From contig NZ_CP060039.1 in NCBI RefSeq assembly GCF_014211915.1, positions 2,232,001 to 2,296,000 on the forward strand: 64,000 nt of DNA, in the 5' to 3' direction. The stretch is from Burkholderia cenocepacia. GTDB lineage: Bacteria > Pseudomonadota > Gammaproteobacteria > Burkholderiales > Burkholderiaceae. Of the stretch, positions 50,774-59,926 are shown piece after piece (the stretch's first letter is position 1; every line of letters starts with the position of its first letter). The notes below the pieces were generated by a model that did no database searches, had not been told where the DNA came from, and saw only the letters and a program-made list of their open reading frames with translations. Made by a program: the position numbers and the translations under genes.

Positions 50774-51738
50774 GCGTTCAGCAGTTCGGCCGGAAGGTAT
50801 CGCTGATCATCGGCTTTGACAGTGGCGAAGCGCTCGACCTGTCCGAGCTTCGGATTGTGTTCCGCGTGCAGCGAGGCGACCTGCAGACGCCGAACTCGGC
50901 GCGGATTCGCGTGTACAACGTGTCGACGACCACGGCCCGGCGCGCACAGAAGGAATTCACGCGCGTTGTGCTGCAGGCCGGCTACGAAGGCAGCTACGGG
51001 ATCATATTCGACGGCCAGATCAAGCAGGTGCGGCGCGGGCGCGAAAGCCAGACTGACACGTTCCTCGACATCACGGCAGCGGATGGCGACTCGGCGTACA
51101 ACTTCGCCGTGGTCAACACGACGCTCGCGGCCGGTTCAACGCCGGCCGACCACGTGGCGGCCGCGTGTACTGCGATGAACCAGTATGGCGTGCAGCAGGG
51201 CTATCTGCCCGAACTGCCGTCGAACCCACTGCCCCGAGGCAAGGTGATGTTCGGCATGGCGCGGGACTTCATGAGATGGACCGCACGGACCACTCAGACC
51301 GTCTGGAGCATCCAGGACGGTAAGGTCGTGCTGGTGCCGGAGACCGCGTACATGCCCGGCGACATTCCGGTGATCACGTCGGATACCGGCATGGTCGGTC
51401 TGCCGCAGCAGACCGCGAACGGCATCGAGGTGAAGATGCTGCTGAACCCGAGCGTGAAGATCGGCCGACTAATCTGTCTCGACAACGCGAGTATCCAGCA
51501 GTACGAATACAGCCTGAACGTTGGCCAGCAGGCCGAGAACGAGCGGATCGAGATGCAGGCGAAGCTGCAGGACGACGGCTTCTACTACGTGATGCTCGCG
51601 GAAGTCAGTGGCGATACGCGCGGCGAAGAGTGGTACACGAACGTGACCTGCCTCGCGGCCGATGTCACCGTGCTACCCGATTCGTTCAGGGACAAGGCGG
51701 CGGTGCCGTCCGCCGACGTGATCAAGCGGTTCGGCTAA
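50770..51738 (+). CDS. Baseplate hub protein
   Basis: A 322-aa hub of the gp44/gpD-like type: FGRKVSLIIGFDSGEALDLS, a jelly-roll-like region with FDGQIKQVRRGRESQTDTFL, and a C-terminal half ending DKAAVPSADVIKRFG. It nucleates the baseplate and receives the spike. A reversed cargo gene follows it immediately, sharing 4 bp at the 3' ends. Confidence 0.82.
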   Translation: MSVQQFGRKVSLIIGFDSGEALDLSELRIVFRVQRGDLQTPNSARIRVYNVSTTTARRAQKEFTRVVLQAGYEGSYGIIFDGQIKQVRRGRESQTDTFLDITAADGDSAYNFAVVNTTLAAGSTPADHVAAACTAMNQYGVQQGYLPELPSNPLPRGKVMFGMARDFMRWTARTTQTVWSIQDGKVVLVPETAYMPGDIPVITSDTGMVGLPQQTANGIEVKMLLNPSVKIGRLICLDNASIQQYEYSLNVGQQAENERIEMQAKLQDDGFYYVMLAEVSGDTRGEEWYTNVTCLAADVTVLPDSFRDKAAVPSADVIKRFG

Positions 51739-52280
51739 CGAAGTTCCTTCTGATACTGCGAAATTCTTTTGCTGATTTCGTCCGGAGTGATCGCGCGTTT
51801 CACGAACTTTCCTGAGCCGTCGTCGAGAATTTTCACCTCTGCGTAGTTGATCAGTGAATCTTGTCGACTGTTTCCGAACTTCGTGACGATTAGAACGGAA
51901 TCATTGGCGGGGCTGAGCACTTTTCCCCAGCATGCGGCGACGAGAGCTCGACCATATAACGATTCGGCCGCCCGCATGTTGGGCGCATCGGTGATAGGCA
52001 GGCGACACGGCATGTTCCTGTATAGGATCGAGCTCATTGCCGAGCGAGGGATCGTGTCATCGACTGTTTTCGCGAAAACGTAGGCCGACTGTCCAATAGT
52101 TGAGCGGTCAAATGATCTCGCGCGGATAGCTGCGTCTTCCTGCTCCTGAGCGATTTTCCATTTCGGTACCTCATTCTGTTCGGCCGCGAACGCTCGATTC
52201 TTCGCGATCAAATCCTCAACGTCAGCGGCTTGAACGTAGCAGGCAGTCATTGCCAGCACGGCTGCAACAAACAGTTTCAT
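51735..52280 (-). CDS. Exported cargo protein in the tail operon
   Basis: A 181-aa protein with a cleavable signal peptide (MKLFVAAVLAMTACYVQA, predicted cut after AQA-like VQA/AD). The mature part is charged, with CRLPITDAPNMRAAESLYG and C-terminal DEISKRISQYQKEL, and two Cys. It is reversed and AT-richer between hub and spike genes: a classic cargo gene, probably expressed in the lysogen and acting in the periplasm. No family recognised. Confidence 0.75.
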   Translation of the reverse strand: MKLFVAAVLAMTACYVQAADVEDLIAKNRAFAAEQNEVPKWKIAQEQEDAAIRARSFDRSTIGQSAYVFAKTVDDTIPRSAMSSILYRNMPCRLPITDAPNMRAAESLYGRALVAACWGKVLSPANDSVLIVTKFGNSRQDSLINYAEVKILDDGSGKFVKRAITPDEISKRISQYQKELR

Positions 52281-52289
52281 ATCGAGTCC

Positions 52290-53039
52290 ATGGATAGACG
52301 TGAAAGGGTAGGCGACCCGGAGGTTGCCCTGCGTGAAGCGTTCGACGGCGTGCGCGCGGGCATCTGGACAGCTTTGCCCGGCATCATCCAGTCGTTCGAA
52401 AGCTCGGCCGACCGGCCGCCGACCTGCAGCGTCCAGCCGGCCATCAAGGCGCAGGTGCGCGGCATCGACGGAACGATCCAGAGCGTCGCGCTTCCGCTCC
52501 TGGTCGACTGCCCGGTCCAGTTCCCCGCTGGAGGAAATTGTACGTTGACGTTCCCGGTAGCGCGCGGTGACGAGTGCCTCGTCGTGTTCGCCTCGCGCTG
52601 CATAGACGCCTGGTGGCAGTCGGGCGGCGTGCAGGAGCAGGCGGAGCTGCGCATGCACGATCTGTCGGATGGATTCGTGCTGCTCGGCTTTCGATCGCGG
52701 CCGCGCGCTCTCGCTGGCGTCAGCGGCAGTTCGACGCAGCTGCGCAGCGACGACGGCGCGACGTACATCGACCTGAACCCGACGCTGCAGAAGGTCAAGA
52801 TCGTCGCGCCGGGCGGCTTCGATGTCGTCGCGCCGCTGTCGACGTTCTCGGCGGCCGTGACGATCACCGGGCTGCTGACGTTCGTCGGTGGCATGGTCGG
52901 CAGCGCGGCGAGCGGTGCCGCCGCGGTGTTCAACGGCATCCTCAACGTGATCGGCCAGATCACGGCGAACGGCAAACGCGTCGACGACACGCATACGCAC
53001 CCGGATGCGCAGGGCGGCAACACCGGCCCAGTCAACTGA
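52290..53039 (+). CDS. Gp138-family membrane-puncturing spike
   Basis: A 249-aa tail spike. The N-terminal OB-like domain includes LPGIIQSFESSADRPPTCSV and VALPLLVDCPVQFPAGGN; the C-terminus is a thin beta-helix-like shaft ending DDTHTHPDAQGGNTGP with His residues suited to the metal-capped tip. It pierces the outer membrane on sheath contraction. Its ATG lies only 9 bp from the start of the reversed exported-protein gene. Confidence 0.88.
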   Translation: MDRRERVGDPEVALREAFDGVRAGIWTALPGIIQSFESSADRPPTCSVQPAIKAQVRGIDGTIQSVALPLLVDCPVQFPAGGNCTLTFPVARGDECLVVFASRCIDAWWQSGGVQEQAELRMHDLSDGFVLLGFRSRPRALAGVSGSSTQLRSDDGATYIDLNPTLQKVKIVAPGGFDVVAPLSTFSAAVTITGLLTFVGGMVGSAASGAAAVFNGILNVIGQITANGKRVDDTHTHPDAQGGNTGPVN

Positions 53040-53046
53040 GACTCCC

Positions 53047-53400
53047 ATGCGATACCGAAAACTCGACGCTGACGGCGACTACGTCTTCGGCGGCGGCGCG
53101 GCCGACTTCCTCGTGAACACGCCCGAGACGGTCGCTCAGGCCGTGCTGACGCGCCTGCGCTTGCTGCGCGGCGAATGGTTTCTGGACACGACGGCGGGCA
53201 TGCCTTGGGCTACCGACGTGCTCGGCAAGTACACGAGCGGCAAGTACGACGCATCGATCCGTCAGTGCGTCCTCGGCACGCAGGGCGTGACCGAGCTCAC
53301 AAGCTACTCGAGCTCGGCCGATCCCGAGACGCGCGTACTGACCGTCACCGCGACGATCGACACCATCTACGGCACCACCACGGTACAGGCGACATTGTGA
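53047..53400 (+). CDS. Baseplate wedge protein, gp25/W-like
   Basis: A 117-aa protein with the gp25 pattern: FLVNTPETVAQAVLTRLRLL, GEWFLDTTAGMPWATDVLGK and VLTVTATIDTIYG. Initiates sheath assembly on the baseplate. GTGA overlap with gpJ. Confidence 0.85.
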   Translation: MRYRKLDADGDYVFGGGAADFLVNTPETVAQAVLTRLRLLRGEWFLDTTAGMPWATDVLGKYTSGKYDASIRQCVLGTQGVTELTSYSSSADPETRVLTVTATIDTIYGTTTVQATL

Positions 53401-54578
53401 CTATCACGACCCTCGCACCCACCATCGACGCGAACGGCATCACCGCGCCGACGTACGCTGACGTGCTCGCGTTCCTGCAGGATCAGTACCGCTCGATCTA
53501 CGGCGCCGACACATACCTGGAACCGGACAGCCAAGACGGTCAACTGCTCGGCGTGTTCGCGAAGGCGATCAGCGATGTCAACTCGGTTGCGATCGCGATC
53601 TACCGGTCGTTCAGCCCCGCGACGGCGCAGGGCGACGCGCTGTCGAGCAACGTCAAGATCAACGGCATCGCGCGCAAGGTCGCGTCGTACTCGAGCGCCG
53701 ACCTAGTACTGGTCGGGCAGGCTGGCAAGACGATCACGAACGGCGCGGCGAAGGACGCGAACGGTGTGCAATGGATGCTGCCGGCAACGGTGACGATTCC
53801 GCCGAGCGGCTCGATCACGGTCACGGCCACATGCGCGACGATCGGCGACATCTCAGCGCGCGCAGGCACGATCAACCAGATCGCGACGCCGGCGCTTGGC
53901 TGGCAGTCGGTGACGAACCCGGCCGATGCGGCCGAGGGTGCTCCAGTCGAATCCGACGCAGTGCTGCGTCAGCGGCAGACGGTGTCGACTGCACTACCAT
54001 CGCTCACGGTACTCGACGGCATCATCGGCGCTGTCGCGAACGTTCCGGGCGTCACCCGGTATGCCGCCTACGAAAACGACACGAGCGCGACCGACGCCAA
54101 CGGTATTCCGTCGCACTCGATTTCGCTCGTCGTCGAGGGTGGGGACGCGACAGCGATCGCGAACGCCATCGCGGCGAAGAAGACCCCGGGCGCTGGCACG
54201 TTCGGCACGACGTCGATCGTCGTCGCGGACATCTACGGCCGGCCGATCACGATCAATTTCTTCCGGCCGGCGTCCGCTCCGACTGCGGCTACCGTAACGA
54301 TCAAGGCGCTCACCGGCTACACCAGTCAGACGGGCCAGCAGATCCAACAGGCCGTGTCGGACTACATCAACGGCGTGCAGATCGGCGGCGGACTATCTGG
54401 TAGTGTCGAATGGGGTGACGCCCTGACCGCAGCGAACAGCGTCGGCGGTGGGGTGACGTTCAAGCTGTCTGGGCTAACGCTCACTGGGCCGCGTGGAGCC
54501 GGCACGCCGGATGTCGCGCTGCTGTTCAACGAAGCGGCGTCGTGCGCGCCTGCGAACGTGACGCTGGTGGTGACCTGA
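53397..54578 (+). CDS. Baseplate J-like protein
   Basis: A 393-aa baseplate wedge protein (J/gp47 family) from GTG 53397. Typical pieces: YADVLAFLQDQYRSIYGADT, PDSQDGQLLGVFAKAISDVN, VTNPADAAEGAPVESDAVLR and VPGVTRYAAYENDT. Connects hub and fibre attachment. Confidence 0.9.
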   Translation: MTITTLAPTIDANGITAPTYADVLAFLQDQYRSIYGADTYLEPDSQDGQLLGVFAKAISDVNSVAIAIYRSFSPATAQGDALSSNVKINGIARKVASYSSADLVLVGQAGKTITNGAAKDANGVQWMLPATVTIPPSGSITVTATCATIGDISARAGTINQIATPALGWQSVTNPADAAEGAPVESDAVLRQRQTVSTALPSLTVLDGIIGAVANVPGVTRYAAYENDTSATDANGIPSHSISLVVEGGDATAIANAIAAKKTPGAGTFGTTSIVVADIYGRPITINFFRPASAPTAATVTIKALTGYTSQTGQQIQQAVSDYINGVQIGGGLSGSVEWGDALTAANSVGGGVTFKLSGLTLTGPRGAGTPDVALLFNEAASCAPANVTLVVT

Positions 54579-55240
54579 TGGCTGACCTTACCGAATACAC
54601 CGGGCTGATCACGTCCGAGCACAGCGACAAGCCGCGGTTCATGGCGACAGTCAGCGCGCTTGTGCAGTCTCTCGTCGACCAGATGAACCTGATCGAGAGC
54701 ATGCCCGGCAAGTTCGACCTGGACGTCGCCGTTGGTGACCAGCTCGATACGGTCGGTTTGTGGGTCGGCGTGTCGCGGAAGATTCGCACGCCACTGACGG
54801 GCATCTATTTCTCGTTCGATATCGCGGGCCTTGGCTTCGATCAAGGCACTTGGAAGGGGCCGTTCGACCCAGATACGGGGCTCACGGTGCTCGACGACGA
54901 CACGTACCGACTGGTCATCCGCGCGAAGATCGGCGCGAACCACTGGGACGGGACGCTCGAGCAGAGTGCTGCGATCCTGAACAGCATCTTCGATGCGGAC
55001 ACGCACGTGTTCATTGAGGACCACCAAGACATGTCGATGACAATCGGCATCGCCGGAAAGGTGCCGCCGGCGACGTTCCTCGCACTGCTTTCCGGCGGAT
55101 ACATCCCCCTGAAGCCCGAGGGTGTTCGGGTTAACTACACGATCGTCACGACCGTCGACGGATCGCCCCTGTTTGGATTCGACATGAGCAATCAGCTCGT
55201 GTCCGGGTTCGACGTCGGAGCCTGGAGCAGGCCCGTCTAA
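54578..55240 (+). CDS. Baseplate protein (DUF2612)
   Basis: A 220-aa DUF2612 protein: RFMATVSALVQSLVDQMNLI, VAVGDQLDTVGLWVGVSR, DDDTYRLVIRAKIGANHWDG. Functional analogue of P2 gpI between J and the fibre. TGATG junction with gpJ; a terminator follows. Confidence 0.85.
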   Translation: MADLTEYTGLITSEHSDKPRFMATVSALVQSLVDQMNLIESMPGKFDLDVAVGDQLDTVGLWVGVSRKIRTPLTGIYFSFDIAGLGFDQGTWKGPFDPDTGLTVLDDDTYRLVIRAKIGANHWDGTLEQSAAILNSIFDADTHVFIEDHQDMSMTIGIAGKVPPATFLALLSGGYIPLKPEGVRVNYTIVTTVDGSPLFGFDMSNQLVSGFDVGAWSRPV

Positions 55241-55261
55241 CCGCCAATCGGATTTGTCTTC

Positions 55262-55286
55262 AAGCCACCTTCGGGTGGCTTTTTTT
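55262..55286 (+). terminator. Intrinsic terminator before tail fibre
   Basis: AAGCCACC, TTCG tetraloop, GGTGGCTT, then further T's: a perfect 8-bp stem ending the baseplate transcript. Confidence 0.78.
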
Positions 55287-55301
55287 ATGCTCGGAGCATT
55301 G

Positions 55302-57155
55302 ATGGCAACGAACGATTTTCTCGTGTTCGGCGGAGGCAGTTCCCCGAACGTTATCGACCAGGCGACGTACGCGGCGCTGTCGGCCCGTCTATCGGGATTT
55401 CAGTCCGGTACCGCGCTGTCGGCGCAGCTCAACAAGGTGTGGCGCCAGAGCTCGATCATGGCCGCCGTGCTTGCGCAGTTCGCGGCAAACTATTCCGGGC
55501 AGAACTCGGTCGACGATGGCACCACGGCGACGCTATTGGCTAACTTCGTAGTGGCGCTCAATGCAGCAGGCATTACAGCCGCGCAGTTCGACAGCACTAC
55601 CAAGCAAGCGACGACCGCCTTCGTTCAAGGTGCGCTCGGTAATTTCCGGAATCAGATCGGGCTCAGTGCGGCAACGACGCTTAACGCAAATGCATGGGGC
55701 AACGCATATACGCTCTTCGGAGGTTCGCCGTACAACGTGACCTTGCCGCCGCTTTCCTCGGGGATAAACGGCGCGGCGATTCGATTCTCGAACATCGGGT
55801 CGACCGCGTACACGTTGGTCGGGGCTGGGTCGGATACGATTTTCAACGGGACTACATCGAACACGCTCGTACTCAATCCCGGCGACACGGTCACCTTGGT
55901 TTCGTCGGGTGTGTGGGTGATGTTTGGCGGTTCGATGTCGCTTCTGGCGTCCGGTGTGATGAGCGGGCCGGGCTGGAAAACCCAGCCGCAGTTTGACAAC
56001 AGCACGAGACTCGCGACGACGGCCTTCGTTCAGCGGGCGCTCGGCAGCTTCTCGGGCATCAAGCTCGTACAAAGCACCAATACGACGCTCGACGCAACTG
56101 CATTCGGCTCAGCGATTCAGATCAGTGGGTCATCGTGCACGATCACTTTGCCGCCTGGTAACGGGGCGCAGCCCGGTTCTACGATCCGCTTCTATGCGCA
56201 AGGAGCGGTAGGTGCCACGTACACCATCCAAGCTGTAGGTGGTGCCTTTATTTATGCTCCTGGCGCTGGGATGGGTTCGTCGAATACGACTTTGACGTTG
56301 AACGCAAACGACACGGTCGAACTCACGAACCGAAGCGGCAATGAATGGGATGTCACGGGCGGGTCGTGGATTGTTTCGAATGAAGCTATCACGCTTGGGC
56401 CGAACACCACCGGTACTACCGCAGGGGCTGGAGACAACAGCACGAAGCTCGCGACGACGACTTTCGTGATGAACGGTCTGTATTCTGGAAAGGGCGTATC
56501 TCGATTCACTTCCAGCGGCACGTTCACTGTGCCTACTGGTGTCACGACTCTTTACGTGAGCGGATGTGCTGCTGGGGGCGGCGGTGGAGGAACTGCAACG
56601 GTTGGAAATCCGAATATCGTGTCCGGAGGCGGCGGTGGTGCAGCGGGACAGCCCGAGATTCGGCGGCGAGTAACCGTCGTGCCAGGTGAAACGTTGACGG
56701 TCACGATTGGCGCCGCTGGTACTGGCGGCGCAACGAATTCCTCTGGGATTGCTGGTGGCGCGACGACGATCGTAGGGTCATCATCGGGCACATTGATCAG
56801 TCTTGGTGGAGGGACTGGCGGTAGCCCGGGCAATGCGGCCACCTATTCGAGCTACACCGCTGGCGGGAACGGTGGAAGCGGATACCCATCGGCGCCGTAC
56901 GGTCAAGACACGGGACCGGTTGGGATCGGGGCTAGTGGTGGTATCGGGGCGTCTGGTCCGTTTGGTGGTGGAGGACCGGGGGGGCGCGGAAGTCTAACAG
57001 GGGCTGCAATGCTTCCTGGTCAATCGGCAAACGGATATGGCGCTGGGGGAGGCGGAGCTGGGGGCAACTATGCGGGTGGGAATACCACTACAAGCTCCTC
57101 GACCGGAGCTCCTGGTGGATCCGGTGCTCAGGGTTTTGCTGTTATCGAATGGTGA
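55302..57155 (+). CDS. Tail fibre with glycine-rich tip
   Basis: A 617-aa fibre. Three repeats of the type FDxSTxxATTAFVxxALG occur in the first two thirds (near residues 97, 237 and 376). The last 170 residues are extremely Gly-rich (AAGGGGGGTATVG, GGGGPGGRG), suggesting a polyglycine-II-type receptor-binding tip as in some phage adhesins, with VPTGVTTLYVSGCAAG opening the domain. ATG 55302 has CGGAG upstream. Confidence 0.85.
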   Translation: MATNDFLVFGGGSSPNVIDQATYAALSARLSGFQSGTALSAQLNKVWRQSSIMAAVLAQFAANYSGQNSVDDGTTATLLANFVVALNAAGITAAQFDSTTKQATTAFVQGALGNFRNQIGLSAATTLNANAWGNAYTLFGGSPYNVTLPPLSSGINGAAIRFSNIGSTAYTLVGAGSDTIFNGTTSNTLVLNPGDTVTLVSSGVWVMFGGSMSLLASGVMSGPGWKTQPQFDNSTRLATTAFVQRALGSFSGIKLVQSTNTTLDATAFGSAIQISGSSCTITLPPGNGAQPGSTIRFYAQGAVGATYTIQAVGGAFIYAPGAGMGSSNTTLTLNANDTVELTNRSGNEWDVTGGSWIVSNEAITLGPNTTGTTAGAGDNSTKLATTTFVMNGLYSGKGVSRFTSSGTFTVPTGVTTLYVSGCAAGGGGGGTATVGNPNIVSGGGGGAAGQPEIRRRVTVVPGETLTVTIGAAGTGGATNSSGIAGGATTIVGSSSGTLISLGGGTGGSPGNAATYSSYTAGGNGGSGYPSAPYGQDTGPVGIGASGGIGASGPFGGGGPGGRGSLTGAAMLPGQSANGYGAGGGGAGGNYAGGNTTTSSSTGAPGGSGAQGFAVIEW

Positions 57156-57160
57156 TCTCG

Positions 57161-57334
57161 ATGAACTATGCAATCGTGGAAGGCGGTTTGGTTACCAATA
57201 TTATCGTTTGGGACGGGGATGTAAGCGTCTGGCAGCCCCCGCCCGATGCGGAAGCCATTCCCATTAGCGATGGGGATGCCGTAGGTATCGGATACCTATA
57301 CGATGGGAGCGGATTCTCCGCTCCCGCCGCTTGA
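57161..57334 (+). CDS. Small fibre-associated protein
   Basis: A 57-aa protein (MNYAIVEGGLVTNIIVWDGD, YLYDGSGFSAPAA), similar in style to N-terminal parts of tail fibre assembly proteins. Follows the fibre gene by 5 bp; an ATG at 57149 would overlap it. Probably a fibre chaperone remnant or minimal version. Confidence 0.6.
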   Translation: MNYAIVEGGLVTNIIVWDGDVSVWQPPPDAEAIPISDGDAVGIGYLYDGSGFSAPAA

Positions 57335-57339
57335 TTCAG

Positions 57340-58392
57340 TTACGGGCGGAGACTTCTCATCTCGCGCCAGCCGTGTGACAGGTAATGCGTAGCTGGATCG
57401 ACTCCGGCAGCGCGGACGTCAGGATTGGCCGACAAATACTGTTCTGGGTCGAAATCGGCCGGAAGGCTCCGGGTGATGTGTGCGGAGCCAACCGTTTCGA
57501 TCGGAATCTGTCTGCCGAGGTACGCATTTCGGGTGATCTCTCCCGTCATGACGTTCGGAAGTTCGCGGAACGCGATGGTGCCGTAGAACGGATCTGACCA
57601 CATGGGCGTGTAATACGCGCAGTCCTCGAAGTAGTAGTGCGTCACCTGCGACCATCTGGTTTTCGATTTGTCCCGCTGTTTGTTTCCACCGTGCAGGAGG
57701 TTCGCTAGCCAGATGAGTGCTTGACCTTTCTTCGCGTGGAACGTCTCCGGCTTTATGCCATGAGCATCGACGAGCGCGCGCCACATCGGCTCGTACACGG
57801 ATTGATTCGGCTTCTGACCGAAGTCCGTTGCGCAAATGCCGATGTGTTCATTCGTAAAAATCGGCCATTTGTGACTGCCCGGATAGTAAAGAAGGGGGCC
57901 CGCATCGGGGCCGATGTCTTCGAGGGCGGTCCACACCCCGCACATAAAGCGCTCCGGCGCAGAGCTGAAGTGCACCGAGTCGGTATGCATATGCTGCTGC
58001 GTCCCGACCGGGAAATTCAGCGTTTGGAACGGCCATGCCTGGCGACCAAACAACGTCGACAGGAGCTTGATGATGTGCTCGTTCGTGGCGATTCGTTTGA
58101 CGTCTGCGTCGAACGTCCACGCGTCTTGAATACGGAGGCCGTCTCCGACTTCATAGCCGCGCTCCATCCAATACTGCCAGTTGTACCCATCGCGAAGATT
58201 CGCCTTGATTCGATCGGCCACGCTTGAAAACTCAGCGTCCGGGAAATCGATGATCGCATATCCCTTTTCGTTCAACTGTGCTGCGATTCGCCGCGTTTCG
58301 CTATCGATAGACGGGTTGGAGAATATCTTCTCGAAGAATGGTGATTCCACCGCCGGAACCCCGGGCAGTAGATTAACGAATTTATCCTGCAT
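57340..58392 (-). CDS. PhyH-type Fe(II)/2-oxoglutarate dioxygenase cargo gene
   Basis: A 350-aa protein of the phytanoyl-CoA dioxygenase superfamily: HTDSVHF supplies the HxD metal ligands, NLLHGGN the distal His, and WSQVTHYYF a likely 2OG-binding Arg region. The C-terminal 40 residues (FDPEQYLSANPDVRAAGVDP, HYLSHGWREMR) form a repeat-like module seen on secreted and sugar-related bacterial proteins. Reversed, AT-richer, just after the fibre: a likely lysogenic-conversion gene altering a surface molecule. Substrate unknown. Confidence 0.82.
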   Translation of the reverse strand: MQDKFVNLLPGVPAVESPFFEKIFSNPSIDSETRRIAAQLNEKGYAIIDFPDAEFSSVADRIKANLRDGYNWQYWMERGYEVGDGLRIQDAWTFDADVKRIATNEHIIKLLSTLFGRQAWPFQTLNFPVGTQQHMHTDSVHFSSAPERFMCGVWTALEDIGPDAGPLLYYPGSHKWPIFTNEHIGICATDFGQKPNQSVYEPMWRALVDAHGIKPETFHAKKGQALIWLANLLHGGNKQRDKSKTRWSQVTHYYFEDCAYYTPMWSDPFYGTIAFRELPNVMTGEITRNAYLGRQIPIETVGSAHITRSLPADFDPEQYLSANPDVRAAGVDPATHYLSHGWREMRSLRP

Positions 58393-58483
58393 GTTGGTCC
58401 TTTGGTGGTTTTATGAACAAACGGAGAGATTCTAATTTGCAGTGTGAGAAATGCAAGCTACAAGTTGGTTGGTGAATAGCAGG

Positions 58484-58509
58484 CCGCCTTCTCATCCAGG
58501 CGGTTTTTT
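58484..58509 (+). terminator. Intrinsic terminator upstream of lysis genes
   Basis: CCGCCT/AGGCGG with 8-nt loop followed by six T's. Confidence 0.7.
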
Positions 58510-58525
58510 CGTTTACGGGGAATCG

Positions 58526-58708
58526 ATGAAGAACGATCTCGCGGTGAGTGCTGCCAAGGCGGCGCCGGCGGTGGGAAGCAATTTCTGGCTGTGGCTGACC
58601 GGCCACGACATCAACTGGTGGGTAGCCGTCGCGACGATCGCGTATATCGGGCTGCAGGCGTACTACCTGGTCAAGAACAAGGGGAAGAGGGCATTGCTCG
58701 ATGGCTAA
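58526..58708 (+). CDS. Putative holin
   Basis: A 60-aa protein with one hydrophobic span (INWWVAVATIAYIGLQAYYLV) and a basic tail KNKGKRALLDG, immediately upstream of and overlapping the lysozyme gene. Size and place suit a small holin or pinholin. ATG 58526 has CGGGG upstream. Confidence 0.7.
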   Translation: MKNDLAVSAAKAAPAVGSNFWLWLTGHDINWWVAVATIAYIGLQAYYLVKNKGKRALLDG

Positions 58709-59198
58709 CGTACCGAAGAAGACACTGGCGGGTGTGGTGGGGGCTGCTGCGGCAGCCCTTCTTTTTTCCATGGTCCCGAAGTTCGAGGGGCTCGAACTCG
58801 TCGCGCGGCCCGACCCGATCGGGATCGTCACAGCGTGCAACGGCGACACGAAGGATGTGCACGCCGGCCAGCGCTTCACGCCGGAAGAGTGCCGCACGCG
58901 CCTCGAACAACGGCTGATCGAGCACGCCGATCCGGTGCTGAAGTGCACGCCGGTCCTGAAGGGGCACACCTACCAGCTCGCGGCAGCGGTGAGCTTCGCC
59001 TACAACGTTGGCGCGGGGGCGTACTGCGGCAGCACGACGGCGAAGAGGTTCAACGCCGGCGACTGGAAGGGCGCGTGCCGCGCGCTGAACGAGGCGGACA
59101 ACGGCCGGCCGCAGTGGGTGACCGCCGGCGGCCGCGTGCTGCCGGGTCTGGTGAAACGTCGCGCTGAAGAGCGTGCCCTCTGCGAGCGCGGCCTATGA
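58701..59198 (+). CDS. Endolysin, T4-lysozyme family with SAR-like N-terminus
   Basis: A 165-aa GH24 lysozyme. E29, D38 and T44 reproduce the E-9-D-6-T spacing of T4 lysozyme (E11, D20, T26), within KFEGLELVARPDPIGIVT. Residues 9-25 (LAGVVGAAAAALLFSMV) form a weakly hydrophobic, Ala/Gly-rich segment like signal-anchor-release endolysins, with four further Cys that may rearrange on activation. Cleaves peptidoglycan at lysis. Confidence 0.88.
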   Translation: MANVPKKTLAGVVGAAAAALLFSMVPKFEGLELVARPDPIGIVTACNGDTKDVHAGQRFTPEECRTRLEQRLIEHADPVLKCTPVLKGHTYQLAAAVSFAYNVGAGAYCGSTTAKRFNAGDWKGACRALNEADNGRPQWVTAGGRVLPGLVKRRAEERALCERGL

Positions 59199-59202
59199 CA
59201 GA

Positions 59203-59820
59203 TTATTCGGAGGGGCGTCGTCGTGTATTCATACGTCGCTTAGGAGGAGCAGCCGACTTTTCTTGATCTTCGGATCGTTTCAACGTTCGAGGGGTGTCGT
59301 GGACTTTCTCGCCCAGAGCAGTTCGCCTGTATTTACCGGTCTCGGGATCTTTTTCCAGGATGCCCAACGTAGTGCCGAGTTCCGACATCCGTCGCACGGC
59401 TGCAATCGCATCTTCGATTTCGTATTCCGCCAAGGCGGATCCGAGGTTTGCCATGAGGGCTACAAGTTCGTTCGACACTTCGTTTTCCGACTGAGGCACT
59501 CTTTCCGCCATTGCTTTCAAATAGCCGCCGGTAACGGAAAGCATCGCCTCTTGTGCGTCGACTAGTCGCCTCATTGCCGCGATTTCACCGTCGGTCGCTT
59601 CCAGTACTCGTTTTGTGTACTCGGCAACCTGATCGAGCGCCGCAATGCGCTCAGGGTCGTTGTTCGGATCGAGGCTGAATTCGAGCCGAGCGACGATCTC
59701 GGCGTTCATCGATCGATTGTTCTTCCTCGCTTGCTCTGCGATGTGCTCGCGCATTCCGTCCGGTAAGCGCACGACAAACTGGTCGGCGCTACGGCTCGGG
59801 GCTTTGGTGTCTTTGCTCAT
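59203..59820 (-). CDS. Mnt-like ribbon-helix-helix regulator
   Basis: A 205-aa protein. Residues 10-50 ([38 protein letters not shown]) match the Arc/Mnt fold, closest in plan to P22 Mnt; the rest is helical and ends in a basic tail. It diverges from an Arc-like gene over a strong inverted-repeat operator. Start 59820 ([11 protein letters not shown]) is preferred to 59841, which lies inside the operator. Confidence 0.8.
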   Translation of the reverse strand: MSKDTKAPSRSADQFVVRLPDGMREHIAEQARKNNRSMNAEIVARLEFSLDPNNDPERIAALDQVAEYTKRVLEATDGEIAAMRRLVDAQEAMLSVTGGYLKAMAERVPQSENEVSNELVALMANLGSALAEYEIEDAIAAVRRMSELGTTLGILEKDPETGKYRRTALGEKVHDTPRTLKRSEDQEKSAAPPKRRMNTRRRPSE

Positions 59821-59830
59821 GGGGCGGACA

Positions 59831-59892
59831 ATACTAGCCATTTGATATTTTTTCCATGATAGCCACTTGCGATCATATCAAATGGCTACTAT
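59831..59892. promoter_or_regulatory. Arc/Mnt-type operator with inverted repeats
   Basis: ATACTAGCCATTTGATAT (59831-59848) and ATATCAAATGGCTACTAT (59875-59892) are inverted copies matching at 17 of 18 positions; a degenerate copy ATAGCCACTTG lies between (59859-59869). Each outer copy flanks one of the divergent regulator genes. Confidence 0.78.
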
Positions 59893-59926
59893 GATGTGTG
59901 CACGGTGTTTACAAACTGGAGGTCTG

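Noticed and set aside
58410..58475. Micro-frame MNKRRDSNLQCEKCKLQVGW between the dioxygenase and the terminator
   Set aside because: Twenty codons with no ribosome site; cannot be told from chance.
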